Assembly: GCF_041381155.1 (NCBI RefSeq)
Contig: NC_091142.1
Location: forward strand, 10,473,340-10,537,339
Length of the DNA stretch: 64,000 bases
Direction of reading: 5' to 3'
DNA from: Argopecten irradians
Taxonomy: Eukaryota; Mollusca; Bivalvia; Pectinida; Pectinidae
Part shown: positions 63,304-64,000 of the stretch, piece after piece
Layout: every line of letters begins with the position of its first letter
Numbering within the stretch: position 1 is the stretch's first letter
Notes under the pieces: model-generated
Database searches by the model: none
Told to the model about the DNA's origin: nothing
What the model saw: the letters and a program-made list of their open reading frames with translations, nothing else
Program-made: the position numbers and the translations under genes

Positions 63304-64000
63304 GCTACCATACAAAGAATTTTAAGTTACAGGATTTCCTTAAGTAAGTAAATGAATATTGATGAAATTTAATATATTGACAACATTAATTTTTTTGCTT
63401 CGTTGATAAAGGATTAGAGAACACATCTTTTCATATTTTAGCTACTTTTATTCATGGTCGTAGTTCAAGTGAAATGATGTGTTTAATTCAGAAACATCAT
63501 ATCACCATGGAAACATGTCGGTAATACTGGTATTACATAACATATGATAGTCATTCAGATCAATGTTGGTCCAGGAAATAGATTTGTATATACATGTATA
63601 TACATATGTAACAGAAAAACAAGAGTTTGGTGAGAATATGCACTGCCTACATATGAGTTCTCGAACTGAGAAAATTCTCAATCAAGCTTCAGTTTGAGCA
63701 TAAATCTTAGTCAGATGTACAATGTATTGTGCAAGTGGACCTGTTCCCTTTTCTCAAATGTATGAAAGAAATACATGTAAGAGTTTGAGAGGACAAGAAA
63801 TGAATAACGTCAGTAGAACAGGGAAATTTCTTTTCAACTATTTTCATGAACACAATATATTTATAAGAGGAAAAGTTTAAGGTAGAAAACAAGAGAGAGA
63901 GAAAACAATTTCGTTAAGATTTCAGATGTCAACAAGAATGCTAGACTTTAAGTAGAAATCAACACATTTCAGCACTAACTTTCAGCAACTACAATCAAGA
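63304..64000. other. No gene recognised
   Basis: AT-rich sequence to the window end; no supported exon or repeat. Confidence 0.4.

Noticed and set aside
1-64000. Endogenous retrovirus, LTR element or Polinton
   Set aside because: I saw no long direct terminal repeats with primer-binding site and no polymerase, integrase, capsid or envelope-like frames.

Overview
This is eukaryotic, intron-rich, AT-rich DNA, most likely from a marine bivalve mollusc (a scallop would fit). The evidence is multi-exon animal genes with GT-AG introns, one- to two-kilobase elements with a GC-rich hairpin at one end and a core of about 157-bp tandem units, tRNA-derived SINEs, and several small TTAA- or TA-flanked DNA elements. 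There are no bacterial operons, CRISPR arrays or rRNA genes, and I saw no reverse transcriptase, gag, capsid or envelope-like reading frame.

The core of the window is a head-to-tail pair of minus-strand genes for concentrative nucleoside transporters (SLC28/CNT family). Gene 1 (8689-19774) and gene 2 (38758-46826) each rebuild by eye into ten coding exons and a complete protein (637 and 610 residues). All nine introns have the same positions and phases, so they arose by duplication of one gene. Both keep the CNT fold, but the residues that bind nucleoside and sodium in human CNT3 are altered in both: Asn336 to His, Asn565 to Ser, Ser568 to Ala, and the QTE motif changed to QVV or QLE. In both genes a minisatellite starts exactly at the 3' splice site of coding exon 4 and repeats that splice acceptor about seven times.

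Left flank (1-8.6 kb): the last exon of a plus-strand WD40-repeat gene (525-629), one tandem-core element (2738-4366), SINE pieces, a palindromic element, a 49-bp minisatellite and a tRNA-like block inside an inverted-repeat element. Between the paralogues (19.8-38.7 kb) there is no confident gene. That stretch holds a nest of TTAA elements, a 0.5-kb cluster of AGGTCA half-sites containing a perfect estrogen-response-type palindrome, a 7.1-kb satellite that is almost free of G on the plus strand, and one GC-richer orphan exon-like block (38127-38309).

Right flank (46.8-64 kb): a pogo/Tigger-like DNA element with TA target duplication (47187-49147), unassigned exon-like open frames (49.3-51 kb), a two-exon plus-strand gene (52876-54528) with a motif I associate with the ParB/sulfiredoxin-like fold, a run of short self-complementary repeats with compensating changes (55.1-55.3 kb), a pyrimidine-rich minisatellite (55.8-56.1 kb), a second, inverted tandem-core element (58021-59784) and a 3.2-kb block bounded by inverted repeats (60106-63303). 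All splice models come from reading the sequence only; there is no transcript support.
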